From contig JAGYVD010000006.1 of the NCBI GenBank assembly GCA_021209875.1, positions 3,162,001-3,226,000 of the forward strand: a stretch of 64,000 nucleotides of DNA. Reading direction: 5' to 3'. The position numbers and the translations under genes are program-made. Shown here piece by piece: positions 46,301-59,487 of this stretch. The stretch is from Rosellinia necatrix. Taxonomy: Eukaryota > Ascomycota > Sordariomycetes > Xylariales > Xylariaceae. The notes beneath the pieces were generated by a model, which had not been told where the DNA came from, did no database searches, and saw only the letters and a program-made list of their open reading frames with translations. The first letter of the stretch is position 1, and each line of letters begins with the position of its first letter.

Positions 46301-49300
46301 AAATTTTAATATTAAAAATATAAAACAAGGTTTTTTAATAAAAAGCAGGTACTAGTTCTTTTTATAATTTTATTAAGTTTTCGATAGTTTATATAAAAAC
46401 AGAGTTTTTTGCCAGCTTTTTTAATAAATAATATTAAAAAAGTATATAATGCGTCGCTTAGCTTAATAAATCTTTTTTATAAATTATCGATTAAATGTTT
46501 TTGTACGGCGTGCAGCTTATTAAATAATATTTTATATAAAAAACTATACTTTAAGTTTTTTAAAAACTTACCGTTTATAAAATTTATTTTATAGTCTACT
46601 TATAATTAATAAAAAAACAATTTATTTAAATCTTTTTTATTAAACACGTTTAATAAATCGTAATATTTAAAAAATATAAGTTTTAGTACTTTTTTTTCCA
46701 CGTTTTTATTTTTTTAGTTTTTTTTGTTTTTTTTTTAGTCGATTAATTTGTTAATTTAATAAATACTAATAATTTATACCTGGTTATTAGTTTTATTTTT
46801 ATATATTAACGTTTTAAAAGCAATAGCGCTAAAAGTAGCAATTTAAATGTTCGGTTTTTTTTTATACCAACTTATTTTGTTTTTTTTTATTTAATAAGGT
46901 CTAAAAACATTTAATTTTTAATTTAAAAATATAGATCGTTTTTTATTTAGCATACTTTTCTTTTTAATTTAAAGCTTTAAAAGCTTTAAAAGCAGAAGTA
47001 CATTTTTTAAGTTTTAGTTTATTTTTTTTATATTTTTTAATATAAAGTCAGATTTTTTTATAATTTTTATTTTTGCTACTAGTACTTTTTTGCAGAAGCT
47101 TTTCTTAGCTTTTTTTCTTTAGTTTTTTTAACAGGCATTTTTAAAATTAATATTTCTGTTTTTTTATTCAGCGTTTATTTAATATTTTAAATATTATAAC
47201 TATGTTTTAACTTTATTTATAGCTAATATATAATAATATTTATAATTTTTAGCAAATAAAATAAAAAATTAATATATATTATCTAGTGTTAAGCAATATG
47301 TTATGCTGTTTAAACTATTTTTTTTTTAATACTACTTTTTGTTTTATATTTAAAATATTAACAGGTATATTTTTAAATATTTTTTTATATATTTTTAAAG
47401 TCAGGCGTAAAACACGATTAATTTTCTAATCTAACTTTTTATTATATTTAGTTATTAGTTTAAGTCTAAATTTATTTTTAACAAGTAAGTTTAACAGCTT
47501 TATAATTTTCTCGGCAAAAAGTATGTTTATATTTATATATATACCAGCTCCCGTATTACTAAATGCGTTAAAAATAATAAGCAATAGTCTATTACTACAT
47601 AAAATATAAATATATAATAAAAGTTCTTTATTTAAATAATTGTTTATCAGGTTTTTTTTAATTTTACGCGATAATATTATTTTTAAAAAAAAGTCTATTT
47701 TTTTTAAAGTTATTTTTTTTCTGTTTTTTTTGTTGCGCTTTTTTTAATTTTAAAAAAAGCTAGTTTAAACTTATTTATAATTATATTTATATAAACATTG
47801 CGTTAAACTTAATCTATAGCTTTTATAAAACAGTTTTTAATAACGTGTTTTTTTTGTTTATATTAAAAGTACTTGCTTTTAATAATTAATTATTTTATTT
47901 CCTTTATTATAAGTCGGAGTCCCTGTCTTTTTATAAACATATTTACTAACAGAGTTAATTATATTATTATAACTAAAAAGTCTAATATAATAAATATATA
48001 TTATATTTTATAAGTTATTTTTATTTTATAAGCTTTGCTTTTTTTAATTATTTATAAACAAATAATAAGCTATTTAAATATAATATTTTATATAAGCGTT
48101 AAAATCTACGGTGTTTTTAAATATTTAAAAATAATTTTAATAGTTATATAAAATAACAACTTGTTTTTAAATTTTTTTTATTTAGTTTTATTAAAGCGTG
48201 TTTTTTAACAAAACATATAAAATCCGTTTTAAACTATATAAACTTAATAAACGTATATTTATTAAAGTTTAAAGCTTTATAATTAGCTTTTATTTTTTTA
48301 AAACGTTTATATTTTTATAAATATTATATAAATGTTATATTAAGTTTTTAAAGTTATAATTATATTTAAATATTTATTAGATAAATATAAAACTAAGTTT
48401 TTAAATGCTTTTTAATAAAATAAAACTTAATATTGCTTATTTTTATATTATTATTAGCGAACTAGTCCGCGTTTATTTTAAAATAATTAGTTATATTTTA
48501 ATACTATACTTTAAATTTTACTTTATTTTTAAAGCGTTATTATAAAACTTATTTATAAATATTTTAATTAATTTTTATGTTTTTTTTTAAAATTTTAAAA
48601 CAAATATTTTTTATATAACTTAATAAATTAACTATTTATTAATTAAATTTATTTAATAAGTTTTAAATATAGTTGCGATTAGTTATTATAGTTTTTAGTT
48701 TAGCTATAATATAATTTATAGCCGCGTTATTATTTTAGCTTTTAAATAATTTAAATATAAAAAATCTATATTTTTTGTCCTGTCCGTGTAATTTATTTAA
48801 TTTTTGTTATATTTTAGTAAAGCTTTTTTAAACATTAAACAATTATTTTTAAGCTATTATTAGCTCCGTTTTAATATTTTTAAATCGTTTTTACTTTTTA
48901 TTAAATATTTTTTTATATTTTATAATATAAGCGCTAAATTTTATAGTTTATTTTATAGCAGTTTTTATTTATCTAGCGGTATAACATATAATAAAATAAT
49001 AATTAGTCGCCGTTTATTAAAAAACTATTAGCATATATATTTTAATTTTTATTTTATTAAAAAAAATAATAAAAATAAAAAAAATCCGTGCAAAGTTTAT
49101 AAATAATTCTATGTTAACAAGTCCGTCGAAGTCAGGCTAAATAAAATTGCTTTTTTTTATAATAAGTTTTTAAAAAAAAGCCTGTCGGTCGCTTTTTACA
49201 GCAATTACAGCAAAATTTTATATTAAAATATTAACCGCTTTATAAAAAAACTTATAAGTTTTATTATATAAAACAGCTTAAAAGTTTAAAATTTTAACTT

Positions 49301-49626
49301 ATAAATAAAATTTTTAAGCAAGGTCAGACAGTAAGTTTTATATAGCTTTAGTTTTAATACCAGCTTTAATAATTAAATATGTTATACTAAGTCTTTTAAA
49401 AATAACTTAAATATATTTAATTTTAAATATATTATTAAAAATCTTTTTAATAAAATATGCTAAAAACTTAAAAACTTTACGTAATAAAATAACGTTTTAA
49501 CATGCTACGTTTTTAGCACGTTTATAAGCACCGCTAGCAAAAAAAATCGATGCTATATCGTTGTTTTTGTATAAAAAATATTTAAAAAAGCAGTTTTAAT
49601 GCTTTAAAATAAAATAATTTATAGAT

Positions 49627-49925
49627 TGTTGCACTAGTTATAAATAAAAAGTTAAAGCTTCAGTAATAAATAATATATTATATAAAAAATCTATAAATAA
49701 AAAAAAAAAAAATAAATAGAAGAAATTAGCCCACTAAAATTCTAGCTAAATACAAATATATAAAATAAGTCCAGTCTATGCGCTATACGCACCAGTTAGC
49801 AACAGGTATACGGATACTAGTCCGTGCCACATGCATTGGCCAACCAGTTATCCGTGACCAGTTAGCAACAGGTGTACAGATACTAGTCCGTGCCACATGC
49901 ATTGGCCAACCAGTTATCCGTAACT
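49627..49925. repeat. Element Z right LTR (299 bp)
   Basis: Same length as the left copy with only transition differences by eye. Its first half is mutated and its second half is nearly clean, including a 66-bp tandem duplication (49791-49856 and 49857 to about 49922) rich in ACCAGTTAGCAACAGG and TGCATTGGCCAACCAG. Confidence 0.9.
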
Positions 49926-49930
49926 CTGTT
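49926..49930. repeat. Target-site duplication of element Z (right)
   Basis: CTGTT, partner of 43079-43083. Confidence 0.8.
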
Positions 49931-50492
49931 TTTTAGTTTTTAGTTTAGCTAACAGCTTTATTTTTACTTTTAAATATTCAATTATTTTTTTTTATTAATT
50001 TATTATTTAATTATTTTTGCTTTAAAATATTATTTTAAGTATATAAATGTTTTTTTTATAATTATTAATAAGCTTTATAAATTAATAAAATAAATTATAA
50101 TAAAAAAAAAATAAAATAAATAATTTCTATTAAACAATAAGTTTAAATATTTATAACGTTTATTTTATTCCTGGTTAAAATATAAAAATATATATTAATT
50201 TTATTATTTATTTTTATTATATCTTTATAAATTCTTTTTAATATTTTTAGCAAGTTATATTATTTAAACGATTTTTAATTTTTAAAACAGATCGCTAGTA
50301 AAAATAATATTTAGCTGTAATAAATATATTAAATATAAAAAAGCTTTTGTTACGCTTGTTTAAATAAAATATGTTTTTAATAGCAGGCTTGCGTTTTATG
50401 CTTTTAAAAACAATTAAAAATAGTTTTATTTTTGAAAAATAAAATTTTATAGTTTAGTTTAATTTTTATAAAAAAGTTATAAAATGTTAATT

Positions 50493-50691
50493 TAAAAATA
50501 TATTATAAAAATATAAAATATATATTATAAAAATAAAAACTAATAAATTTAAACTAAGCTAAAGTTTTATTTAAATATAAGCTAAAGCTTATATATATAA
50601 GGCTAGGCCAATTAAGTTGTACGTGTAGCTACAGGCTATAGCACCTCAAGCAAGAGGCTTATATAAGCGCTCCTTTTACACGCATATATTA
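50493..50691 (+). repeat. Element X right LTR (~199 bp)
   Basis: Aligned to the left LTR through TATAAAAT, AAAGTTTTA.TTAA, AGGCTAGGCC and GGCTTATATAAGCG. Its first 60 bases are the RIP-converted version of the left copy, with a short deletion at the start. Confidence 0.78.
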
Positions 50692-51034
50692 ATTTATTAC
50701 TGCTTATATTGTTTTTTTATATTATTTTTAGTTTTTTTTTTATATTAATTTTAGCTCAAAAGCTTTATATATTTATAGCAGCAGAATTAATAATAAAAGC
50801 TATTTTAATTTTAGTTGTTATAAAATTAATAATATTAATTATTATAGGATTAATAATAGAAGCAATTTTCATTTTAATAAATAAGTTTTTTATAATTATA
50901 TGAAAAATTGTTATTATTCTTTTATTAATTGTAGTTATAAAGTTATTATATTTAGTTATAGTTTTAAATATTATTATAATAATATTTTGTTTTTGCGTTA
51001 ATATTTATATTAAAAACTAGTTATATATGTTTAT

Positions 51035-51300
51035 TGTAATGGCTGCAATAACAGCAGTTGAAGAGATTCAATTATACCTATGTATTGGGAAGAAAAACTA
51101 AGGTTGAAGAAAAGAGAAAACTACATACAGGGCCGACGGCCAGAATTCCTACTTGTACATACTACTGGCCATTCACTACGTGACTGGCCTACCACATTTA
51201 CCACTCCATGCCTGTACCTGCCCTAGCTAGGGGAGCCAATCAGGGATCGCCATCATGGCCTTGGGCCATGACATTAATAATATTTAAAAATATTATTGTT
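51035..51300. repeat. LTR-like island, little mutated
   Basis: Normal-composition stretch in the AT block starting TGTAATGGCTGCAATAACAG, with GGGCCGACGGCCAGAATTCC and GGCCTTGGGCCATGAC palindromes. It is probably a solo LTR or LTR edge. Its right limit and duplication could not be fixed; less-mutated sequence continues to about 51,350 (GGCTTCGAACGTGCGATGC). Confidence 0.45.
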
Positions 51301-51604
51301 GAATAGGCTTCGAACGTGCGATGCACGTACTGTTCACGCGTGAAACAGAATACAACTTCTTGTTATACGATGTCTATTATGTTTAATGATTTTATTTAAA
51401 TAATTATCGTGCGTAATATTATTTTAAAGTTTATATAAAAATTCTGCTAATATATAACTTATTAAAATAACAGCAATAATACAGCTTATTTTATATATAA
51501 AGTATATATGCTATATATATATATATAATATATATATTATATGCTTGTATAAAATATATGCATATATAACAGCTATAAGTAACTATAACTAATTACTATA
51601 GTTC

Positions 51605-51806
51605 TGAAAAGATTGGTATAAGGGTAGAAAAAAAGATGCTTTATTAATTCCTCTGCTAGGTGGGGAATTCTAGTAAGTTTAGAATTAACCCCTGCAGAGG
51701 TGGCCGTAGGCCACTTGTTGCTAGCCGTAGCTTGTACAACCTATTTAATCTAATAATATATAAGCCGTTAGCTCGATTAATATAAGCTTTTTTAAAAACT
51801 TTATTA
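51605..51806. repeat. Element Y left LTR (202 bp)
   Basis: Starts TGAAAAGATTGGTATAAGGG and ends CTTTATTA. Holds an AGAATT hairpin and a GTGGCCGTAGGCCAC palindrome. Confidence 0.9.
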
Positions 51807-54800
51807 AAATGCCGGCGGATAAAAAAACAGCTACTGTTTTTAATAATATGTTAAGTTGTTTTATAAGGCTGTTTTTCGTGTTTAATTTTTTTTTTTATTT
51901 TAAAACAAAAGCTGTTTTTTTTTTAATAATTATTTATTATTTTTTTTAAATAACATCGTAAATTTTTAATATATTATTAGTTATATTTATATTTTTAGTT
52001 TTATTATTTAATTAAATAGTTAAATCTGTTTTTTTTTTTAACGCAATATTTAAAAATTTATTTAATTTTATATATTTTTTATTATTATTATTTAAATATT
52101 TATATTAATTAGTTTTTATTAGCTTAAGCGTTAGTTTAATTTGTTTAAAAAATTATTTTAATTATGTATATGTTTTAAATAAACTATTAATATTATTAAA
52201 TAAATTTTATAATACTTTAAAAATTTAATTTATAAGCTAAATCTTTAATTTTTTTTTTATAGTTTAAAGTTTTACATATAATTATAAATATTTTTTAAAA
52301 GCTTGTTTAATAAATAATATTTGTTATATAAACATAATAATATTTTTTATTAAAAATAAATTATAATATATAATATTTACTATTATAATATTTTTAGTTT
52401 ATGTTATAATAAAATTTATTGCTAGTTTAACGTTTTATTTAAAATAATTTTTAAAGTTTTTATCTGCTTTATGCTTAATTAATTAAACTAATTAATAATA
52501 AAGTCCAAAATTTTAATAATTTAAATTTAAATAGCTGTTTATATAAAATAAATTATATTGTTTATAATTACGCAGTATTAAAATTTTATTATAATATTAA
52601 ATATAAGTTAATTTAATTAAACTTAAAGTTTTTAAAGTTATAATAATATATTATTAATTTAACTATTTAGTTTTTTTTTAATAATTTGTTATTTTAAAAA
52701 TAATACGTTATAATTATTAATAGTTTTATGCTTAAAGCTTTTTATATTTTTTTAAAAGTTAAATATAAACTTTTAATTTTAGTTGAAAATAATACTTTTA
52801 AAATTTTTTAATTATTTATTAATAATTATTTTATAAATATATTAGCTTAATTTTTAATTATATGTTTTTATTTTTATAAATAAACAGGCTTTATTTAAAT
52901 ATATAATATAATATAGTTATTATATAATTATATATATTATAATATTTTTATTTATTAACTGCTATAAAATATTTTTAATATTTATTAAAAATAGTTTTAA
53001 TATAAAATCGATTATTATTATTTATATAAATAATATATTTTTAAATATATTAATTTAAAGTTTTTATTAGTTTAAATCGGTTTATATAATTAAAGTTATA
53101 ACTTAAACAATATTTAATATATTTTTAATTAACTAAGATTTATAATAAATAAAAACTTTTAAAATTTTTTATTATTTTTTTAAACTAGCGTAATATTTAT
53201 TATTATATATAACTTTAAATATTTATTTAATTATATTATATAAAATATATAATTATTTTATTTTGTAATATTAATTATAAATTAAGCTATTTATAATAAA
53301 AAAAATGTTTAAGTTTAAAAAATATTATAACGTTTTTATTGTTTTAGCAAAATTTTAAAATATTTAGCTTGTTTATTATTTTGTTATATTATATATTAAT
53401 TTAATAATTTTTTTAAATTTTGTTTTTTATTTATTGTTTATTACTGCTTTTATTATATATTTTATTATATTTTATATTAAATTTAATATTACTAGTTTTT
53501 TAATTTTTATAATTTATTTATTTTATTTATAGTGTTTTATATTAATTTAAATCTGTTTAATATATTTAATATATAGTTTAATTTTTTAGCAAATAATATA
53601 TTTAAAATTTATATTAAAAAAATATATTAAAAATTAACTAGTTAAATGTTTATATAATTTATAGCAGCTATATTTAATAATATTTAATTAATTATATTTT
53701 TAATTATTAAATAGTTTATAAATATAATTATGTTATTTTTATTAGATTAAATTATTATTTATAGTTTTTAGCAGCTTTAATAAAACAAGCTATTTTTAAT
53801 TTAAATAGTTTATATTTAATTTTAGCTTGTAATAAACTATAACTTAAATATATAATTAGTTTTATTTATATTAATAAAATTAAGCTTTTAAACTTTTAGT
53901 TATATTTTTGCTTATATAAAATAATATAATTTTAAAACTATGTTTTTAGCTTTATTTATTTAAAAAAGCAGTTTTTTAAATTATAATATCGTAAAGTTAT
54001 TTTATAGCAAATAATATTTTAAATAGTTTTAAATAAAACTATTTTTAATTTTATTAGTTTATAATATATGTTATAAATATAATAAATACGTTTTTTTTGT
54101 TTAAAATTTTTTTTTTATATTTTTTATTAATAAGTTAATTTTTAATTTTATAGTAGTTCTGCTAATTAAATGTAATATAAAATTAAATTATAAAAATCCG
54201 CTTGTTTTAAAATATTTTTAAAAGCTTGTAATATTTTTAAAAAGCTAATTATTAAAATGTTTATATTTGTTTAGCAGTAGTTAATAGTTTTAAAACGTTT
54301 ATATAAAATTTAAAAGTTTTATAAATAAATAACTAATAAAAATTTTATAAAAATATTATAATATTTTTTATAAAATAATATAAAATTATTTTAAAATATT
54401 TAAAATAATTTTATATTTATTAAAATATATAATAATATTATTAATAAAATATTAATAATAATATATATATTTATATAACAGTTAATTTATATATTTTTAT
54501 ATATATATTAAAAAATTATTATATTTTATTAATGCTATATTAAATTGTTTTAAGCTGTAAGAACTAATTATTATAAATATATTTTTAAATTTAAAATATA
54601 TTAAAATTAATAAAAAATCCTGTCGTATTAATAATTATAATATATTTTTGCTTAGCAAGCTTTTAATTACTTTGTTTTATAAAAATAATAAATAATTATT
54701 TAAAACTATTATTTTATTAAGTTGTTAAAATCAACTATTACTTAGTTTTTATTAATTTTATATATTTTTATTATATAATAAAACTAAAATAAATAAAAAG

Positions 54801-57800
54801 TATTAGTTTATTTATTTATTATAATCGACTTATTTTAGATAGCTTATTATTAATATTATTTAATACTTTAATATTTTATTTATTAAAAAATATTATTTTA
54901 AATTTAACTTGGTTTTTGTTAATTATTAATAAAAAATATTTTAAATTGTTTTTTATAAAATGTTTATTTTTCTGCGATTTATTTAAATATTATAAAATGC
55001 AACTATTTTAATAAATTAAAAGCTTTAAACGTTTTTTAACGTATATATAAACATTTTTTTAATAACAGTTTTAAAAAATCGCCTGGTTTTTAATATTTAA
55101 AAAAGTATATATTTTTAACTTTAAGTTTATTTTTAATGTTAAAAAGTTTAGCTTAAAGTTTTTAAAGCTTTTAAATTAATTATTATATTAAATATAACAT
55201 TTATAAAAAAATATTTTTATTAATATATTTAAATATATTATTTTATATTTAATATTTTTTATATAGTATTAAATATATTAATTATTTATACGTTTATTAT
55301 AAAAGTTATTATAAAATTTAACATATAATTTATTTTATTTAAATATATAATTATTTTTATATTTAATACTATATTAATTATTATTATAGTTAGCAAAAAT
55401 TTAAATTAAACTTTATATTAATTATAATAATTATATTTATTAAAAGTTGTTTATTAGTTTTAATTAAAGCTATTCCTGCTAATAATAAAATAATAGCTGC
55501 AACTATAAAAGTTATTATTGCCGATTTTAAAAGCTTATATATACTCTGCTATTTTTATTTTTTAAATTTAACTTAGCTTAATATTTTTATAAATTTTAAT
55601 AGTTTTTATTAAAATATTTACTATTAATATTATTTTAAAAGTTTTAGCGTTAATTATATTATATATATTATTTTTATATATAGCTATAAAATAAAAGCTT
55701 TTATTATTTTATAAAAGTTTATATTTTATTATAAAATAAGCTTTTTTTATTTTATAGTTTTATGTTTTTTAACTAATAATTTTTATATATATTTATAACT
55801 ATAAATAAATATATTAAATAAAACTATAAATTTATTTATTTTTTCAGCTTAACAAATAAATATTTTTAATTTATAATTAATTATAGCTTTATATAAATAT
55901 AAAAATTATTACTAAGTAGTATTTTTAGTTTTAAATAATTTTTACTACTTTTTTTTATATGTTTAAATATTTTAAGTTTTTAGTTTTATTTATTTTTTAA
56001 TATAAAAATAAACTTACTTTTTTAAGTTTAACCGATTTATTTTTAAAATAATAAACTTAACTTAATTAAAAGCAGTTTTATATATTAAAATATTTAAAAA
56101 AATTTATTAATAATAGTTTTTTAATATTTAAGTTAATATAAATTTATTAGTTTTATTTAATTAAAAATAGCTTAGCATTAATTTATAAATATATATAACT
56201 TAATTAAAAAGCTTTATTATATTTATTATTAATATTTAACGTTTTAATTATAAAGATTTTGCGGTTAAAAATATTATTAGCTGCTTTATATATTACGTTA
56301 AAACATGTTTTTAACGCGTTATAATTTGCTTTTTTTATTTAATAGTTTTATTTTTAGTTTTAATTTTTTAATAGTTTTATTTTTAGCTTTAGCGCAATTT
56401 TAAAAATATTTAAAAGTTAATTATATAAAAATAGTTTTTAAAAGCAGTACTTATAAATATATTTTTATATATAATTAAAAAAATGTTATAATTTTTATAA
56501 TTTAATATAAAAGTTATATTTTTTATATATAATTTTAAAATAATTTTTAATTTATAAATTTAATAGTATTAATAATAAATAAAAACTAAGTTTAATACTA
56601 AATAAAAAAAACGTGTTTTTATTATTATTTTATTTAATTTTTATTTATTTATACTGCTGTTTATAAAATATATATAAAATAAACGCTAATCGTTTTTTTT
56701 AATTTTAATTATAGTTTTTACGATTTAAATATTTATAATTTTAATTTTAATTATAACTATAGTTATATTTTTAGTTATATTTTTAATTATAACTTTTAAT
56801 TTCTGATTATTTTTTTTTTTAATAGTTATTATAGTTTTAGTTTTAACGCTTGCAGCTTTTTTATAGCTACTATTTTAATTATTATAACTTTTATTTTAGT
56901 TTTAATACTATTTATAACTATGTTTACAGCTGTTTTAGCTTTAATTTTTAAAATATTTATTATTTAATTAATATTTTTTTAGTTAATTAATATTAATTAA
57001 TATAAATATAGCTTTACGCTTTAGCTTATATTAGCTGTTTTTATTTTACGTATATAATTAGCTAAAGTTTTTTAGTTTAAAAATTAAATATAATTTAAAA
57101 TTATATTTTTTATTAGTTATAAATATTTTTATAATTTTATGCTAGTTTTATTATTTTTATAGAGCGTTTTTATAGCTTTAATATATTATATTTAACGTTA
57201 AATAAATTAAAAAAATACGTTTTAATTTTCCGCGATATTTTTTAAAATAAGTTTTTTTTTTATAAACTTTTAAAACGTTTTACCGGCTTGCGTTTTAAAT
57301 TTTTTTTATAGTTTTTTAAACAATATATTTAAGCCTGCTTTTTTTATATATATTAGTTGCTAATATAAATTTTGCTGTTTTATTATAATAAAACTAATCC
57401 AGCTAATAAATTATTAAATAAATTAGTTATTTATTAAATATTTAAAACTTAAATGCTTTTATTTTTAATAATAACTTAATATAATTAATAAAAAATAAAC
57501 GTTTATATAAATTATATTTTTTCTGTTAGCTACGCATTTTTTATTATTAAAGTTTTTTTATTTTAAATTAAAAATACTGTTATTATTTCGTTTAATTTTA
57601 TATATACTTTTTTTTGTTTTAGCTGCTATGCTTAACATAAATTATTTTTGTTAGCTTAATGCAGCATAACTATATTTATTATCGTTAAAACTATTTAAAA
57701 TAAAAAAATTAAATAAATCGTTATTACTGCGGTTTTTACTGCAATAATAATTATTGCTTCTGCTTTTATTACTTTAGCGGTTATAAAAATTGTTTTAATA

Positions 57801-58975
57801 TTTAATAAAAATTTTAAGTTATTATTTTTTTAAAAGTTTTTATTTAATAAAACATATAAAAAATATAATAGTTATAATATTTAATTTATTTAAAATATTT
57901 ATAGTTATATTTTATATATTAGCTATTTAAATATTAATTAATATAATAGCTTTATTTTCGCCCTATTAGCAGGCTTTATTTTAAATAATTAATCTACGGC
58001 TTTATTAGCTTTAATATTATTTTTAGTCAGCTATAGTTTTAAGTTTTATATTATTAAAAATTTAATATTAATATTTTTAAAAGTTTAAAACTTTTAAACC
58101 TGTTTAATTAACTTTAAAACTAAATTAAGAAATACTTTTATAGTTTTTATGTTTTTATATAAAATATTAATTAAAACGTTAGCTTGTTTATAATATTTTA
58201 AAAAATAATTAACGGTTTTTTAGTTTAAGCTAAATTGTTTTAGCAGCAGCATATTTTTAAATAAAAATCATATTAATTTAAAATATTCTGCTAAAATTTT
58301 TTTAAAGTTGTTTATATTTAAGCTTAATATATATAATAAAACATAATAACATAATATTATTATAAGCTTAAAAAATTAAACGTATTATTAAAAAATATTT
58401 AAATATATATAATATATTTAAATAGTTTTTACATGTAAATATTATCAGCTATTGTTTTAGTTTATTAATTTATAATTTAAAAACTATAAAAATAATATAA
58501 AATAAACTATATACGTAAAAAATAAAATAATAAAGCTACTTTTTAAAAATTCTAGCTTTTAATTATAATATATATACTTATAATCGTTTAATAAACACGT
58601 TTATTAACGCTTTTTTTTAATAATAAATAAAAATAAATAACTTGCTACGTTTATAAATCTAAATATATTTTAGTTATTAAACACGCTTAAATATATAACT
58701 TTAATAATAATAACTTTTAAAATATAAAAATAAACTACTAAACACTTTTTAGCGACTGCTTACTTATAAGCTTTAATAAAATATATAATCTATATAAAAA
58801 AAAATAGTTGCTAAAATAACGTTCTGTTTACGTTAATTGTTTAATTATAGCCGGATTAAAACGCGCGCGCTTAAATTTTTAGCTATAAACAAAATCTTTT
58901 AACCTTAAAAGATCTAAAAAATAATATTAGTTTAATTTAATAACAAAATCTATTAGTTATATAAATGCACCACTT

Positions 58976-59177
58976 TAAAAAAATTAATATAAAAATAAAA
59001 AAAAAAATGCTTTATTAATTCCTCTGCTAAATAAAAAATTCTAATAAGTTTAGAATTAACCCCTGCAGGGGTGGCCGTAGGCCACCTGTTGCCAGCCGTA
59101 GCCTATACAACCTATCTAATCTAATAATACACGAGCCGTTGGCTCAATTAATATAGGCCCCTTTAGGGACTCTATCA
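58976..59177. repeat. Element Y right LTR (202 bp)
   Basis: Starts TAAAAAAATTAATATAAAAA (the RIP-converted left start) and ends CTCTATCA (unconverted). Same length as the left copy. Confidence 0.9.
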
Positions 59178-59182
59178 AGTTC

Positions 59183-59455
59183 TAACACTAGTTTTTTTTT
59201 TTATTAGTTATAGTTTTTTATTTATATATTATTTTCTGCTTATACATAATTGCCTACACATATATAGTTGCTTTTTTATATAAAGTCTTCTACTTATATA
59301 TAGTTTTTAATTTATGCACGCTTTATATAGCTGCTGCTTAATACTTAAGCCTAGGCCTAAAGTTGCTAGCATGTCTTTTGCTGCTTAAATATATGTACAG
59401 CCCTATTTACAGCTAATTTTTTATTCTGCTGTTCTGTCTGTTTTTTTTTTTTTTT

Positions 59456-59487
<32 letters not shown>

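Larger units (their letters stand above)
43084..49925. mobile_element. LTR retrotransposon Z (6,842 bp), nested in X
   Basis: Bounded by two 299-bp direct repeats and a perfect 5-bp duplication (CTGTT). The empty site is present in the inverted X copy near 62607-62616, which proves the insertion. The interior is RIP-saturated and has no surviving gene. A C8-9 tract directly inside the left LTR (43384-43392) would be a polypurine tract on the minus strand, hinting that Z reads right to left. Confidence 0.88.
36643..50691 (+). mobile_element. LTR retrotransposon X (7.2 kb) interrupted by element Z
   Basis: Two direct LTRs, 36643-36845 and 50493-50691, bound this element. Subtracting Z (6,842 bp) and one 5-bp duplication gives 7,202 bp, a normal Copia/Gypsy size. 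LTR differences are almost all C-to-T or G-to-A. The interior is T-rich on the plus strand and has no open frame of note. A possible duplication ATTTA (36638-36642 and 50692-50696) is weak because the region is AT-rich. Superfamily and coding strand are not resolved; the strand shown is that of the LTR TATA box, which is palindromic. Confidence 0.8.
51605..59177. mobile_element. LTR retrotransposon Y (7,573 bp)
   Basis: Two 202-bp direct LTRs, each TG(A)...(C/T)A, and a perfect AGTTC duplication (51600-51604 and 59178-59182). The interior is RIP-saturated and T-rich on the plus strand. It shares short blocks with X (for example TTTTTATTAGATTA..TTATT near 53740 and 38795), so the two are related families. 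No open gene remains. Confidence 0.88.

Noticed and set aside
51300..51345. TTCGAA-containing segment resembling a tRNA T-arm
   Set aside because: Arms around the TTCGAA loop do not pair and no anticodon or acceptor stem fits; more likely the inner edge of a retroelement.
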